Assembly (NCBI RefSeq): GCF_963678795.1
Contig: NZ_OY787452.1
Coordinates: forward strand, 248,001 to 312,000
Direction of reading: 5' to 3'
Origin: an uncultured Methanoregula sp.
Lineage (GTDB): Archaea > Halobacteriota > Methanomicrobia > Methanomicrobiales > Methanospirillaceae
Length of the DNA stretch: 64,000 bases
Below, one piece after another: positions 45,756 through 55,360 of this stretch. The notes below the pieces were generated by a model, which worked only from the letters and a program-made list of their open reading frames with translations, was not told where the DNA came from and did no database searches. Position 1 is the first letter of the stretch. Each line of letters opens with the position of its first letter. The position numbers were made by a program, and so were the translations under genes.

Positions 45756-46462
45756 ACAACACCCGATTCCATGTAGAATCCCTGCTCCGGAATGATAGGC
45801 AGTTTCCGGCTCGAGTAGAGATCGATTCCCCGGTCCGGACAATTACGGGGAGGTGTCCCATCAAAGGAAGTGACTGCAATTGCGGACGAGATGATCTCCA
45901 TAGTTGCGTTCATGCCAACATGCGAGCCATAGAACAGTTTCATGGCATGGCACTCGAAGACTGCCCGCGACACCTCGACTGCGCCGGTGCAACGGTTCCT
46001 GAGAGTCAGGGTCATGACTCCCTCGACGTGCGGATCGGTCACGGGCGGTTCATGGTAGATATCGCTCTCGTAATAACGGGTGATAAGCCCGGTTACCGGC
46101 TTGCCGTACAGGGAATATTTTACCGGGTTTAAGGAGAATATGTCGATAACCGATGTATCCGTGCCGGTCTGGAGAAATACCCCGATTTCTACCGGGAATT
46201 TCAGGTTGATGTCCATGGATTCACCGGGCTGCATGACAATACGCGGGAAGACGATCTCAAGATGATGGGCGATCTCGATCGGGAGATTGACCGGCTCGAC
46301 CGGGCTGATAATTATGGCTGCCTCAGGGCTGATGGCGAGGATCTTTTCAATCCGGTCGCTGCCGCACTGGCGCTCGTACCGGGGTGCCGGCCCGGATCGA
46401 TCGATGGTGAGGGTCAGGTCTTTTTCAGCATAAGAAAAATCCCCGGGATGCTGTCCAAACAC
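45752..46462 (-). CDS. DUF432-like archaeal protein coupled to MscS
   Basis: The open frame extends to 46654 but its first 64 codons overlap the promoter region of the divergent HdeD-like gene, so a GTG at 46462 (VFGQHPGDFSYAEKDL) is taken as start, giving about 236 residues. The beta-rich sequence (MQPGESMDINLKFPVEIGVF, IFSLNPVKYSLYGKP, GVMTLTLRNRCTGAVEVSR) fits DUF432, known from archaea. It overlaps the MscS gene at the stop by four bases. Role unknown; the channel context suggests modulation of it. Confidence 0.6.
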   Translation of the reverse strand: MFGQHPGDFSYAEKDLTLTIDRSGPAPRYERQCGSDRIEKILAISPEAAIIISPVEPVNLPIEIAHHLEIVFPRIVMQPGESMDINLKFPVEIGVFLQTGTDTSVIDIFSLNPVKYSLYGKPVTGLITRYYESDIYHEPPVTDPHVEGVMTLTLRNRCTGAVEVSRAVFECHAMKLFYGSHVGMNATMEIISSAIAVTSFDGTPPRNCPDRGIDLYSSRKLPIIPEQGFYMESGVV

Positions 46463-46666
46463 AAAAAGGGGTGGGTTTGGTGGGCAATAAAGGTGACGTA
46501 CCCGGTGCGGTAAAGTCCTGCAGCAGGCCGGATGACGGGTATGTTCAACCGGACATACACCACGGACAGTTTTGTTTTTTATCCCGGACGGATAGGAGGG
46601 ATTTTCTGGTTGTATCGCAAACCAAGTAACCAGAAGCGAATATATCGCTGCCATACTGGTGAAATC

Positions 46667-47245
46667 ATGTTGGACACAAAGCTGTCGTGCCTGCTCAGGG
46701 GCATTGTGGGAGTAATTTTTGGGTTTCTGGCACTTATGGTTCCTGAATTCATCCTTGGAACATTTTCCGGGCTGTTCTTTATTATGATCGGGCTCGGTAT
46801 GGCATTGTTCCTGTTCATTGCCATCACTTCCCGCAGCGAAGAGGCCATGCTCTGGTTCGGTCTTGCCGCGGTCCTCCTTGTTATCGGGGTAATCTCCTTT
46901 GTCTTTTCACAATTTGTTGCCATTCTCTTCATCCTGATCATAGCAGGAATAGCGGTCTACAACGGGTTCAATGATATTACGCTCGCGCTTGCGCACCCGA
47001 AGACCAAGTTCATCTTGATTCCGGCAATGATCATCAGCGGCATTGTCATCCTCTGTTTACTGTTTTATTACTTCCCGGGCTTTGAGAAGTATCTCTATCT
47101 CTCGGTTGTTGGAACCTTTGCTCTCGTGTTTGGTCTCTTCTCGATCTTCCTTGGCTATTACAAGCCCGACAACCCGGCAGAAGCAAACCCTCTGGCCCCC
47201 AGGACCGCTTCCTGCACGTTTGGCAAGGAAAAAGAGAACAAGTAA
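46667..47245 (+). CDS. HdeD-family membrane protein (DUF308), second copy
   Basis: ATG 46667 with GGTGA just upstream, and a TATA-like GAATATATCG at 46638-46647; a longer frame from 46532 lies in the promoter. The 192-residue protein has six helices in pairs with LLRGIVGVIFGFLALMVPEF, typical of DUF308, and a short cytoplasmic tail rich in Pro, Lys and Glu. Distinct from the copy at 38513. Function in acid or envelope stress inferred from the family. Confidence 0.85.
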   Translation: MLDTKLSCLLRGIVGVIFGFLALMVPEFILGTFSGLFFIMIGLGMALFLFIAITSRSEEAMLWFGLAAVLLVIGVISFVFSQFVAILFILIIAGIAVYNGFNDITLALAHPKTKFILIPAMIISGIVILCLLFYYFPGFEKYLYLSVVGTFALVFGLFSIFLGYYKPDNPAEANPLAPRTASCTFGKEKENK

Positions 47246-47301
47246 ATGATCCTTCCCGTGCTCCATTTTTATTACGATGGTGAGCCAGGGGGTACCCGGC
47301 C

Positions 47302-48447
47302 ATGATATATGATGTGGTAATTGCTGGTGCAGGACCAACAGGCAGTGCGGCCGCAGAAGAGTGCGCCAGGCTCGGGCTCACCACGCTCTGTATCGAGGAG
47401 CACGGCACGATCGGCCACCCGGTCCAGTGTGCCGGCCTCCTCTCGAACGCCGCGTTTGCCGAGTGCCGTGTATCGGGGCGCCCGGTCCTCAACCGGGTAA
47501 CAGGTGCCAGGATCTTCGCAGGCAATGAAAAAAGCATCCTGATCGATGCAAAGAGAATCATGGCCTGCGTCGTAGACCGGTGCGCCCTCGACCGCGAGAT
47601 GGCAGAACATGCTGCGAACCGGGGAGCGGAGTTCCGCCTCAGGACAAGTGTAAGCGGTATCCGGGGAAACACTCTTCTGACGAGGGGCGTGAACGGCGAT
47701 GAGGAGATCCCGTTCCGTATCCTCATTGCAGCGGACGGCCCGCGGAGCAGTATTGCACGATACCTCAAAATGGAACGCGCCCGGCTCTTCCTTGCCGGGA
47801 TCCAGGCCGATATCCCCTGCGAATCCGATACCCGGTATGTCGGACTGTATCCAGATGCAGCACCGGACTTTTTTGGCTGGGCGATTCCGGTAACGCCCGG
47901 GATAACCCGTATAGGTATGTGTACCGGATCTCACGTGCCGGAACGATTTGAAGAGTTCCGGAAAAGATTTGGGGACAACTGCCTGCACCTCGTGACAGGC
48001 ACCCTCCCGCTCGGCGTAATGCCCAGGACCTACGGGAACCGTGCCCTTTTTGTCGGAGACGCAGCAGGGTTTGCAAAACCAACATCAGGAGGGGGAATTT
48101 ATACCGGCATCCGTTCCGCCCGTCATGCCGCGAAAGTCGCGGCCGAAGCGTGCGGGTGCGACAGGTACGATGATTCCGTCCTTGCCAGGTACGAGCAGTA
48201 CTGGCAGGCCGATTTCGGGAGCGAACTCGAACTGGGTTTCCGGCTCCTCGGCATGCGACAGCGCATGACGAGCGGGGATGTAAACGACATCATCGCTGCA
48301 CTCGATGACCCCGATATCATCCGCACCATTGAAGAGTACGGGGACATGGACCGGCCCGGCATCGTGGTTAAAAAACTCCTCTTCAGGCCGGGGATGCTCC
48401 GGCTCCTCGGTCCCCTGCTTGCAACCGGCCTCAGGTCGTTTTTGTAA
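47302..48447 (+). CDS. Geranylgeranyl-reductase-family FAD-dependent oxidoreductase
   Basis: A 381-residue flavoprotein: N-terminal Rossmann VVIAGAGPTGSAAAEECARLG, the substrate-side GHPVQCAGLLSN, and C-terminal FVGDAAGFAKPTSGGGIYTG. These match archaeal geranylgeranyl reductases, which saturate the isoprenoid chains of membrane lipids or prenylated cofactors. Several paralogues occur in methanogens, and this one's exact substrate is not clear. The CAGL cysteine is present. It starts 56 bases after the HdeD-like gene in the same direction. Confidence 0.85.
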   Translation: MIYDVVIAGAGPTGSAAAEECARLGLTTLCIEEHGTIGHPVQCAGLLSNAAFAECRVSGRPVLNRVTGARIFAGNEKSILIDAKRIMACVVDRCALDREMAEHAANRGAEFRLRTSVSGIRGNTLLTRGVNGDEEIPFRILIAADGPRSSIARYLKMERARLFLAGIQADIPCESDTRYVGLYPDAAPDFFGWAIPVTPGITRIGMCTGSHVPERFEEFRKRFGDNCLHLVTGTLPLGVMPRTYGNRALFVGDAAGFAKPTSGGGIYTGIRSARHAAKVAAEACGCDRYDDSVLARYEQYWQADFGSELELGFRLLGMRQRMTSGDVNDIIAALDDPDIIRTIEEYGDMDRPGIVVKKLLFRPGMLRLLGPLLATGLRSFL

Positions 48448-48465
48448 CAGGGTCATCAGGGCTTT

Positions 48466-50718
48466 TCACGGTTTTTCGTGTGTCAGGATATGGCATCGGT
48501 CGCTCTGCCGGTTCCCCGGAAACCGGAACGCCCCGCGGGGGATTACCAGTTCAAAGCGGGCTCCCTTCCGGTATTCCCCGTTCTCCCGGATCGTGATGCC
48601 CGTGATGGAGAGGATCTCCTTGACAAGGAAGAGGCCAAGGCCGGTATTCTTGCCAAAGCCCTTCGTAAAGATATTCTCCTTGTCAAACGGGGGGATTCCG
48701 ACACCGTTGTCCTCAATGATGATCTCCGCAGAGTCCCGGTTTGCCCGGGCAGATAACCGGATCGTAGTTACCTTGTTTCCGTGCTTGAGGACATTCTCGA
48801 TGAGATTGTAAAATGCCTGCTCCAGCAGGGGATCGGCAAAGATATCGATCCCACCGACATCCGACTGCACACAGACTCTCTGTATGTCCATCTGGGTACA
48901 GGCATGGAAAAAAGCTTCATGGACATTCTGCCATATCGGGGCTGATGAACCAAGGTTCTGGTACACGCGGGTGAACTCGATATTTTCGCTGATGGTCTGG
49001 AAGGTATCGGTGATCTTCCGGACATACATGGAATACTCCGGCTCTTCCGGCCGGTCCTTCACAAGCTCGAGATATCCCCCGATAACGGTCAGCTTGTTCC
49101 GGATATCATGCCTTGTTATCTCTGATAACAGGTTGAGTTTCCGGTTCGAGAACTCAAGGGCTTCCTGAGTCATCTGGATTTCAGAGATATCATGCAAAAT
49201 CCCCATGATGCACTGGCGTTCGCCCTGGGAAATTGCCGTTGCGTTGATGATCACCGGCACCTGCCGCCCTTCCCGGTCAAGCACCGGAAACATCTGCGAG
49301 CCGCTTCCGTCCCGTATAATCTCGTCGAAATAAAGAGAGACCCGTCCGTGAACCGCAGGCGGAAGGAGATTCGTGTAATGCCAAGTGCGGATCTCGTCAG
49401 GGGTTTTCCCCACGAGATCCTGTGCTTTCTTGTTGGCATCGATGAGCATCCGGGTCTCGGCATCAACAATGAAGATCGCATCATTGGCATGGTCCATGAG
49501 TCCACGGTTCTTCTCATTCTCGATCCTGAGTTCATCCTCTACCCGTTTCCGGTCGGTAATGTCAATCGCGGTGAACGTGAGACCACGGGAAAGATCCCCC
49601 GGGATCAGGGGAGCAGAACTGAGCAGGATATCAAGGATCGTACCGTCTTTGCGTTGCCACCGGGTCTCGATCTTTGCAATTCCGCGTTCCTGGATCTGCC
49701 GGTCCCGCTCCCTCATCACGAACCGGTACTCCTCGTCATCCGGGTAAATCATCCGGGAGGTATTTGTTAACAGCTCCTCCTCGGAGTACCCGAGCATATC
49801 ACAGAAGTACTGGTTGATCTCCCGGAATTTTTTATTGACAGAGACGCCGATTCCGCCGGGTGCCGCCGCGAAGATACTTTTTAGTTCCGCCTGCCGTTCA
49901 CGGAGGGAGACCTCGTTCTTCTTGCTCTCCGTTATGTCCCGGACAGATTCAATCGCGCCGGTAATCACCCCGTTCTTATCGAACAGGAGGGAGGCTTTTG
50001 CCGAGAACACCCCCGGGACACCACGGGGGCTGGGGGCGTTTGTCTCGGCAACGATGACACTCCCGTCTCTCTGGAGAATGGCATAGCCGAGATTTTCGGG
50101 TTTATCGAGAGGTTCCTGGATCAGGTCAATGAGAATCGGGCGGCGTTCGGGGAAGAATGCGAGGGCGTATTCATAGTCGCCTTTGCCGATCATGGATGAC
50201 GCCGGAATACCACTCATCACCTCCAGTGCCTTGTTCCAGGCAATCACTTTTCCTTCGGTGTTGATAGCAAACGTGGCATCCGGTAAGAAATTGATAATAT
50301 CAGAAAGACGCTGTTCGGAGTTCCGGAGAGCATCCACGGCCTGCCGGCGTTCAAGAGCAATCAGGATCTTGTGCCGGAGCTCGGCAAACTGGGCCATTGC
50401 ATCTCCACCTTTCTGGAGATAAAAGTCGGCACCGTTATTGATAGCCTCGATAACCACTTCTTCGCGTCCCCTACCCGTAAAGAGAATGAACGGGATACCA
50501 TCGAACTGGGAACGGACCCGCTTGAGAAACTCGATCCCATCCATCACCGGCATCTGGTAATCAGAAATGATGGCATCGAATGACTGGCGCCCGAGCAGCT
50601 CAAGTCCTTCTGCTGCAGAGGAAGCCGTCAGGACGGTAAAATCCCCGCTCCGTTCAAGGAAAAGCCTGCCCAGCTCCAGGAGTTCCGGCTCGTCATCTAC
50701 GTAGAGGAGGGTTATCAT
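48466..50718 (-). CDS. Receiver-multi-PAS sensor histidine kinase
   Basis: ATG 50718 (MITLLYVDDEPELL) is preferred: the longer frame from 50781 runs through a TATA box. The protein has about 750 residues: receiver (LYVDDEPELLELG, phosphoacceptor in AIISDYQMPVMDG, FTGRGREE, LQKGGD), three PAS domains, then a kinase core with LSEITRHDIRNKLTVIGG, FYNLIENVLKHG, IEDNGVGIPPF and TGLGLFLVKEIL. No TM helix. Cytosolic sensor with a receiver at the front, a common layout in Methanomicrobiales. Confidence 0.92.
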   Translation of the reverse strand: MITLLYVDDEPELLELGRLFLERSGDFTVLTASSAAEGLELLGRQSFDAIISDYQMPVMDGIEFLKRVRSQFDGIPFILFTGRGREEVVIEAINNGADFYLQKGGDAMAQFAELRHKILIALERRQAVDALRNSEQRLSDIINFLPDATFAINTEGKVIAWNKALEVMSGIPASSMIGKGDYEYALAFFPERRPILIDLIQEPLDKPENLGYAILQRDGSVIVAETNAPSPRGVPGVFSAKASLLFDKNGVITGAIESVRDITESKKNEVSLRERQAELKSIFAAAPGGIGVSVNKKFREINQYFCDMLGYSEEELLTNTSRMIYPDDEEYRFVMRERDRQIQERGIAKIETRWQRKDGTILDILLSSAPLIPGDLSRGLTFTAIDITDRKRVEDELRIENEKNRGLMDHANDAIFIVDAETRMLIDANKKAQDLVGKTPDEIRTWHYTNLLPPAVHGRVSLYFDEIIRDGSGSQMFPVLDREGRQVPVIINATAISQGERQCIMGILHDISEIQMTQEALEFSNRKLNLLSEITRHDIRNKLTVIGGYLELVKDRPEEPEYSMYVRKITDTFQTISENIEFTRVYQNLGSSAPIWQNVHEAFFHACTQMDIQRVCVQSDVGGIDIFADPLLEQAFYNLIENVLKHGNKVTTIRLSARANRDSAEIIIEDNGVGIPPFDKENIFTKGFGKNTGLGLFLVKEILSITGITIRENGEYRKGARFELVIPRGAFRFPGNRQSDRCHILTHEKP

Positions 50719-50765
50719 TCTTTTTTTATCTCGTGTGACAACGGAAATATTTTTTTTTATAGCCC

Positions 50766-50783
50766 AATTATATATATACAACT
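50766..50783 (-). promoter_or_regulatory. TATA box of the multi-PAS kinase gene
   Basis: AATTATATATATACAACT lies about 48 bases upstream of the preferred ATG at 50718. This matches an archaeal TATA box with transcription starting about 25 bases on. It rules out the start at 50781. Confidence 0.5.
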
Positions 50784-51066
50784 AATAAATATTGTAAAGA
50801 ATACTCTCCCCGATAATGCCATGTTCTGCCCTTAACGGGCAGCCGGATATCCCGTTCAGGACAGCAACGGGAACACAGCGCATGGACGAAAAACAGGTAT
50901 CCGTCACGTGTGCCTTCCGGATTTTCTTTACGGGATAGTGGGAAGTGAGATGGTTTTCCCTGACGGTATCCCGTATCCATAACAATGCCTGGAACATGGT
51001 TTATCAGTGAGACCTGCAGACAATTACAAAAAAGGGGTGAGGGAAATTACAATCCTTGGGCGTGTG

Positions 51067-51744
51067 TCAGTCTTTTTCTTTGGTTTCCGTTGACTCGGCC
51101 GCGCATGCCCGCATAGAGCGGAATACACCGACAATGATCGAGGCCACCGCAAGAAACGAGATCCCGATGATGGCATAGATGATATAACTGAAATTCTCCT
51201 TGACGATGGGGATACTGCCAAAGAAGAAACCGGCCAGGGTAAAGGCACAGACCCAGAGGATACCACCGATGATATTATAGGTGATGAACCAGCGGTACGG
51301 CATCCTGCCCACGCCGGCCAGGAACGGGGCAAACGTCCTGATAAACGGGACGAACCGGGCGATAACGATTGTAATCCCCCCGTATTTCTCGAAATACTCG
51401 CGGGTTTTCTCGAGATGGTCTTTTTTTATGAAACAGTATTTCCAGTCAAGCAGTTTCATCCCGACGGTGTGGCCAATCCAGTAGTTGAGCGTATCCCCAA
51501 GTACCGCTGCAAGGATGAGCGTGCCGATAAGGATTTCGGGGTTTAAGAAACCTGCACCTGCCAGTGCCCCGGCCACAAAGAGGAGCGAGTCTCCCGGGAG
51601 ATACGGCATCACAACGAGCCCGGTCTCGCAGAAGATTATCAAAAACAGGATCAGGAACGTCCAGAAACCGTAGGTTTCAATGATGCCTGGCAGGTACTTG
51701 TCGAAATGGAGGACGAGATCGATTATGGGAAACAGCAGGTCCAT
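51067..51744 (-). CDS. DedA-family membrane protein
   Basis: A 225-residue protein with about five TM helices and the DedA signature: FCETGLVVMPYLPGDSLLF, LGDTLNYWIGHTVG, and ARFVPFIRTFAPFLAGVGRM with the conserved basic residue in RFVPF. C-terminal acidic/basic tail (ESTETKEKD). DedA proteins are implicated in lipid flipping and membrane homeostasis. The gene is alone, between the kinase and the P-ATPase. Confidence 0.92.
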   Translation of the reverse strand: MDLLFPIIDLVLHFDKYLPGIIETYGFWTFLILFLIIFCETGLVVMPYLPGDSLLFVAGALAGAGFLNPEILIGTLILAAVLGDTLNYWIGHTVGMKLLDWKYCFIKKDHLEKTREYFEKYGGITIVIARFVPFIRTFAPFLAGVGRMPYRWFITYNIIGGILWVCAFTLAGFFFGSIPIVKENFSYIIYAIIGISFLAVASIIVGVFRSMRACAAESTETKEKD

Positions 51745-51899
51745 TTCCGGTTATCTGGGAGGTTTACAGGCATAAAGGAATGCCCAAAAAAGTATGTAAA
51801 ACCGATCCATTCCGGGACAAGACAGCATTTTTTAAAATATCCTGCACCCATGAAATTCAGGTTGACCGGCGATTAAAAGAAATGCAAAAAAATGGAGGA

Positions 51900-54485
51900 T
51901 TATGCATTCTGCCCGGTTTTTCCAGCGGAGTACATGCGGTATGCAAGCCGGAGGATAAAACCAACAACAAGCACCGATGCTGACGCAACGATAATCCGGA
52001 TCCACTGTACTGACGAGAGCGGGACGGTGGCAAAGACTGCTCCCCCGTACTGGACAATCGCGATCTGGACAACAACGATTGCTCCCATAACGGCAAAGAA
52101 GGTCGGGTTGCCGCGGAAGAACGAGGGCATCTTCCCGTCAAGGGCACGGCAGTTGATCCCGTTCCAGACGGCGGCTATAATGAAGGCCGAGAAGAAGACC
52201 GTGCTTACTTCGGTAGGCGTTGTCCCGCCCAAAAAGCCGGTCGATAACTGGAGGATACCGGCAAGGATCAGGAACATAGCGGTCACGATAATCGAGAGCC
52301 ACATGAACGGCGTGACAATCTTTGCATCCTGTGGTACGGGCGCATGGTTCATGAGCCCGCCATGGGGGGCTTCCGAGCAGAGTGCAAATGCCGCAAGGGT
52401 ATCCATGATGATGTTGATCCAGAGGATCTGGATGATGGTGAACGGTTCGGCAAGCCCAAGGAGCGGGGCGATGAAGACGAGGATGCAGGCGCAGAAGTTG
52501 ATGGTGAGCTGGAAGAGGATGAACCGCTGGATGTTCTCGTAAAGCGACCTGCCCCACCAGACAGCACTCGTGATCGATCCAAAGGAGTCGTCAAGCAGGA
52601 TAATGTCGCTTGCTTCCCGGGCAACTTCGGTACCGGCTATTCCCATTGCAAGGCCGACATCCGCATGCTTGAGGGCGGGAGCATCATTGGTCCCGTCACC
52701 GGTCACCGCCACGACCGCGCCGGTCTTCTGGAGTGCTTCCACGAGCAGGAGTTTGTCCATGGGTTCTGCCCGTGCCATCACTTCGAGATTACGGGCAGCT
52801 TCAACCTGTTCGTCTTTCGTGAGTGCACGGAAGGCACCCCCGGTCATGACCGTCCCGTCTTTTAAGATACCGGCTTCACGGGCAATGGCCCGGGCCGTCT
52901 CGGGATTGTCCCCGGTGACCATCCTCACGCGGATGCCGGCACTCTGGCAGGTTGCAACCGATTCAGCGATATGGTCCCGGAGGGGATCGCGGATCCCGAC
53001 AAAACCATCCCAGACAAGGCCGGTCTCGCTCTCGTCCCCGCCATGGATCTCCCGGTGGGCGAACGAGAGTGTCCTCATGGCCCGCGATGCAAGAGCGTTC
53101 ACGCCGCCAAGATCAGGTTTTACGGTGCAGAGCGAGGCTACGATCTCCGGGGCACCTTTTACGAGCAGGAACGACCTGCCTTCCAGGTGTACAACCGTTG
53201 ACATCCGTTTCCGGTTGCCGTCGAAGAGATACTGCTTTGTCACATGGGTCTCGGCCCGGATCTGCAGGTAATCGAGCGATTCCTTCCTGAGCCAGCGGAG
53301 GAGGGCACCTTCCGTGGAGTTGCCGATCACGATAATTTTCCCTTCACGCTCCTCAAGATGGGCAGTCCCGTTCACCGCGGCATTGAGCGTGATCCACTCT
53401 GCGGGAGCCTGCGGGAGATCGGGAAGGCTGACCGGTTTGCCGGAAGAGGATTCCACAACTTCCATCTGGTTCTTTGTCAGCGTGCCTGTCTTGTCGGTGC
53501 AGACGGTTGTCGCCGACCCGATGGTCTCGCAGGCGATAAGCCTCCGGACAAGGCAGTTGGCCCGGGTCATCTTGCGCATGGCAAGAGAGAGCGACAGGGC
53601 AACACTCATCGGGAGCCCCTCGGGAACCGCGGCAACGATGATCACGACCGCGAGCATGAAGTACTGGAGTATATTATTGGCAGAGTCCAGGTTGAACCCG
53701 GTCACATCCCCGACAAGAATACCGCGGATGAGGAGCGTGGCACAGATGAGGACTGCCATCGCGTACCCGAATTTGCTGATGATACCTGCAAGCGCCTCGA
53801 GCTTCTGCTCGAGCGGGGTCCGGGTCGCATGGTCGATCCCGAGGGAGGCTGCGATAACTCCCATCTGGGCGGAGTCCCCGACCGCCGCAGCAATCATGCG
53901 CCCTTTCCCTGCAGTGATAAAAGCGCCCTTGAGCAACTTGTCCCCTGTTGATTTCCGGACCGGTTCTGTCTCACCCGTAAATGCAGATTCATCGGAACAG
54001 AGATCATCGGAGGAGAGCACCCACCCGTCCGCGGGAATGGCATCGCCGGCCTCAAGAAGAACCAGGTCGCCGACCACGATCTCCCTGGAAGCAACCGAGG
54101 CAGGATGACCGTTACGGATCACCTTGACGGCAACATCGTCCCGGTGAGCGTTGAGGACATCAAATTCTTTGCTGCTCCGGTACTCGTTGAAGAATGCGAT
54201 CCCGGTAGCCAGGAGGATCGCAATAATGATCCCGATAGTGTCAAGCAGCCCGCTTCCCTTGATTACCGAGACTACAGTCGAGACCGCAACCGCAAAGAGC
54301 AGGATCCGGATGATGGGGTCATTGAATTTTTCGAGATACTGTTTCCAGAGCGGTTCGCGCACCGGGGGGGTCATGGCATTGGCGCCATAAGTGGAGCGAA
54401 GCCGCCCGGCATCGTTTGAGGCAATACCGGCAATCCCCGTGAGGGATTCCAGTTCTTTAAAAGGGATTATTGCAGGTTCTTTCAT
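51900..54485 (-). CDS. Cation P-type ATPase, Ca2+ (P2) type
   Basis: ATG 54485 gives 861 residues; a longer frame to 54638 lacks family similarity. The N terminus (SLTGIAGIASNDAGRLRSTYG, PPVREPLWKQYLEKF) is typical of P2A/B calcium pumps. Phosphorylated Asp331 lies in VCTDKTGTLTKNQMEV; SAFTGETEPVRKS is the actuator loop, IIVAAVPEGLPMSVALSL holds the M4 site, and [22 protein letters not shown] is the hinge. Ten TM helices overall. It exports Ca2+, or less likely Mn2+ or another cation. Confidence 0.93.
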   Translation of the reverse strand: MKEPAIIPFKELESLTGIAGIASNDAGRLRSTYGANAMTPPVREPLWKQYLEKFNDPIIRILLFAVAVSTVVSVIKGSGLLDTIGIIIAILLATGIAFFNEYRSSKEFDVLNAHRDDVAVKVIRNGHPASVASREIVVGDLVLLEAGDAIPADGWVLSSDDLCSDESAFTGETEPVRKSTGDKLLKGAFITAGKGRMIAAAVGDSAQMGVIAASLGIDHATRTPLEQKLEALAGIISKFGYAMAVLICATLLIRGILVGDVTGFNLDSANNILQYFMLAVVIIVAAVPEGLPMSVALSLSLAMRKMTRANCLVRRLIACETIGSATTVCTDKTGTLTKNQMEVVESSSGKPVSLPDLPQAPAEWITLNAAVNGTAHLEEREGKIIVIGNSTEGALLRWLRKESLDYLQIRAETHVTKQYLFDGNRKRMSTVVHLEGRSFLLVKGAPEIVASLCTVKPDLGGVNALASRAMRTLSFAHREIHGGDESETGLVWDGFVGIRDPLRDHIAESVATCQSAGIRVRMVTGDNPETARAIAREAGILKDGTVMTGGAFRALTKDEQVEAARNLEVMARAEPMDKLLLVEALQKTGAVVAVTGDGTNDAPALKHADVGLAMGIAGTEVAREASDIILLDDSFGSITSAVWWGRSLYENIQRFILFQLTINFCACILVFIAPLLGLAEPFTIIQILWINIIMDTLAAFALCSEAPHGGLMNHAPVPQDAKIVTPFMWLSIIVTAMFLILAGILQLSTGFLGGTTPTEVSTVFFSAFIIAAVWNGINCRALDGKMPSFFRGNPTFFAVMGAIVVVQIAIVQYGGAVFATVPLSSVQWIRIIVASASVLVVGFILRLAYRMYSAGKTGQNA

Positions 54486-54804
54486 GGCATTTCCACACGG
54501 GACTGAATTGTGTGAACAGAATAGGGGGCCGGGGATTATATCAGTTCGGAAAATCCGGACCGGAGAAAAAAGGAACGAACCGATCCTGTTCATTTCCAGA
54601 ATACAAACCAGGGTACCAGGGTTTGAGAGATAATACAATCTATTCAGCTAAAAAAATATCAGAATTGCTGTCCAAACGCTCCCGGGGACTGCGGTAAAAG
54701 TATCTCCGTGCCACCGAAAGACAATGAGTTGGGAAACTTCGGATCTATCGGGGTTTTTACCCTCATACAACAGTAGTCACTCATCTTACGCGTCCATCCA
54801 CTGA

Positions 54805-54839
54805 ATCCCAAAGTTTGGGATTATACCAAACATTTTTGG
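54805..54839. promoter_or_regulatory. Palindromic operator upstream of the DtxR-type regulator
   Basis: ATCCCAAAGTTTGGGAT (54805-54821) is a perfect inverted repeat around a central G, followed by the related CCAAA-CATT-TTTGG (54826-54839). The two palindromes lie 24-58 bases before the ATG at 54863, where the promoter must be. Such a site fits a dimeric winged-helix repressor, most simply the gene's own product. Confidence 0.6.
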
Positions 54840-54862
54840 GAACCGCCGGATAACCATTATCC

Positions 54863-55294
54863 ATGGAAATCCGTGACGGCCTTGGGCTCTCGCCCCGGAA
54901 AGCAGCCTATGTCCGGTTCATCTACGAGAAGGATGGACAGGTCAGGACAAACGATCTCGCGGAGCACTTCTCTGTTGATCCTTCCACAGTAACCAAGACC
55001 ATCAGCGAACTTGTTGAAGGCGGCCTTATCACCCATACCCCGTATTACGGTGTCCGCCTGTCCGATGCAGGCCGGTCGTACGCGGCGTTCCTGGTGAAGA
55101 GGCACCGCATCCTCTCGCTTATCTTCACCCATTACGGCCTCTCCCATGAACAGGCCTGTGAAGAAGTCTCGCGGTTCGAGAGCCTTGTCTCGAAAGATGC
55201 CATCGACCGTATGTGCCATGCCATGGGACACCCCCGGCAGGGAGTATGCGGAGAGATAACCCACGATCCCGGGTGCCTTGACCATGTCCGCTGA
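54863..55294 (+). CDS. DtxR/MntR-family metal-dependent regulator
   Basis: A 143-residue winged-helix protein: KAAYVRFIYEKDGQVRTNDLAEHF and VDPSTVTKTISELVEGGLI form the DNA-binding part; LVKRHRILSLIFTHYGLSHEQACEEVSRFE is the DtxR dimerisation/metal domain, with His, Glu and Cys at expected positions, and CHAMGHP...C near the end. No SH3-like third domain, as in MntR. It lies upstream of cbiQ-cbiO-cbiM in the same direction, so it probably represses metal uptake when metal is plentiful. Confidence 0.88.
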   Translation: MEIRDGLGLSPRKAAYVRFIYEKDGQVRTNDLAEHFSVDPSTVTKTISELVEGGLITHTPYYGVRLSDAGRSYAAFLVKRHRILSLIFTHYGLSHEQACEEVSRFESLVSKDAIDRMCHAMGHPRQGVCGEITHDPGCLDHVR

Positions 55295-55360
55295 CCGATT
55301 CATACCGGATCATAACCCCTTACGGAAGAAAATGTCCCTGCAAACGGGAGTAACAGTACC

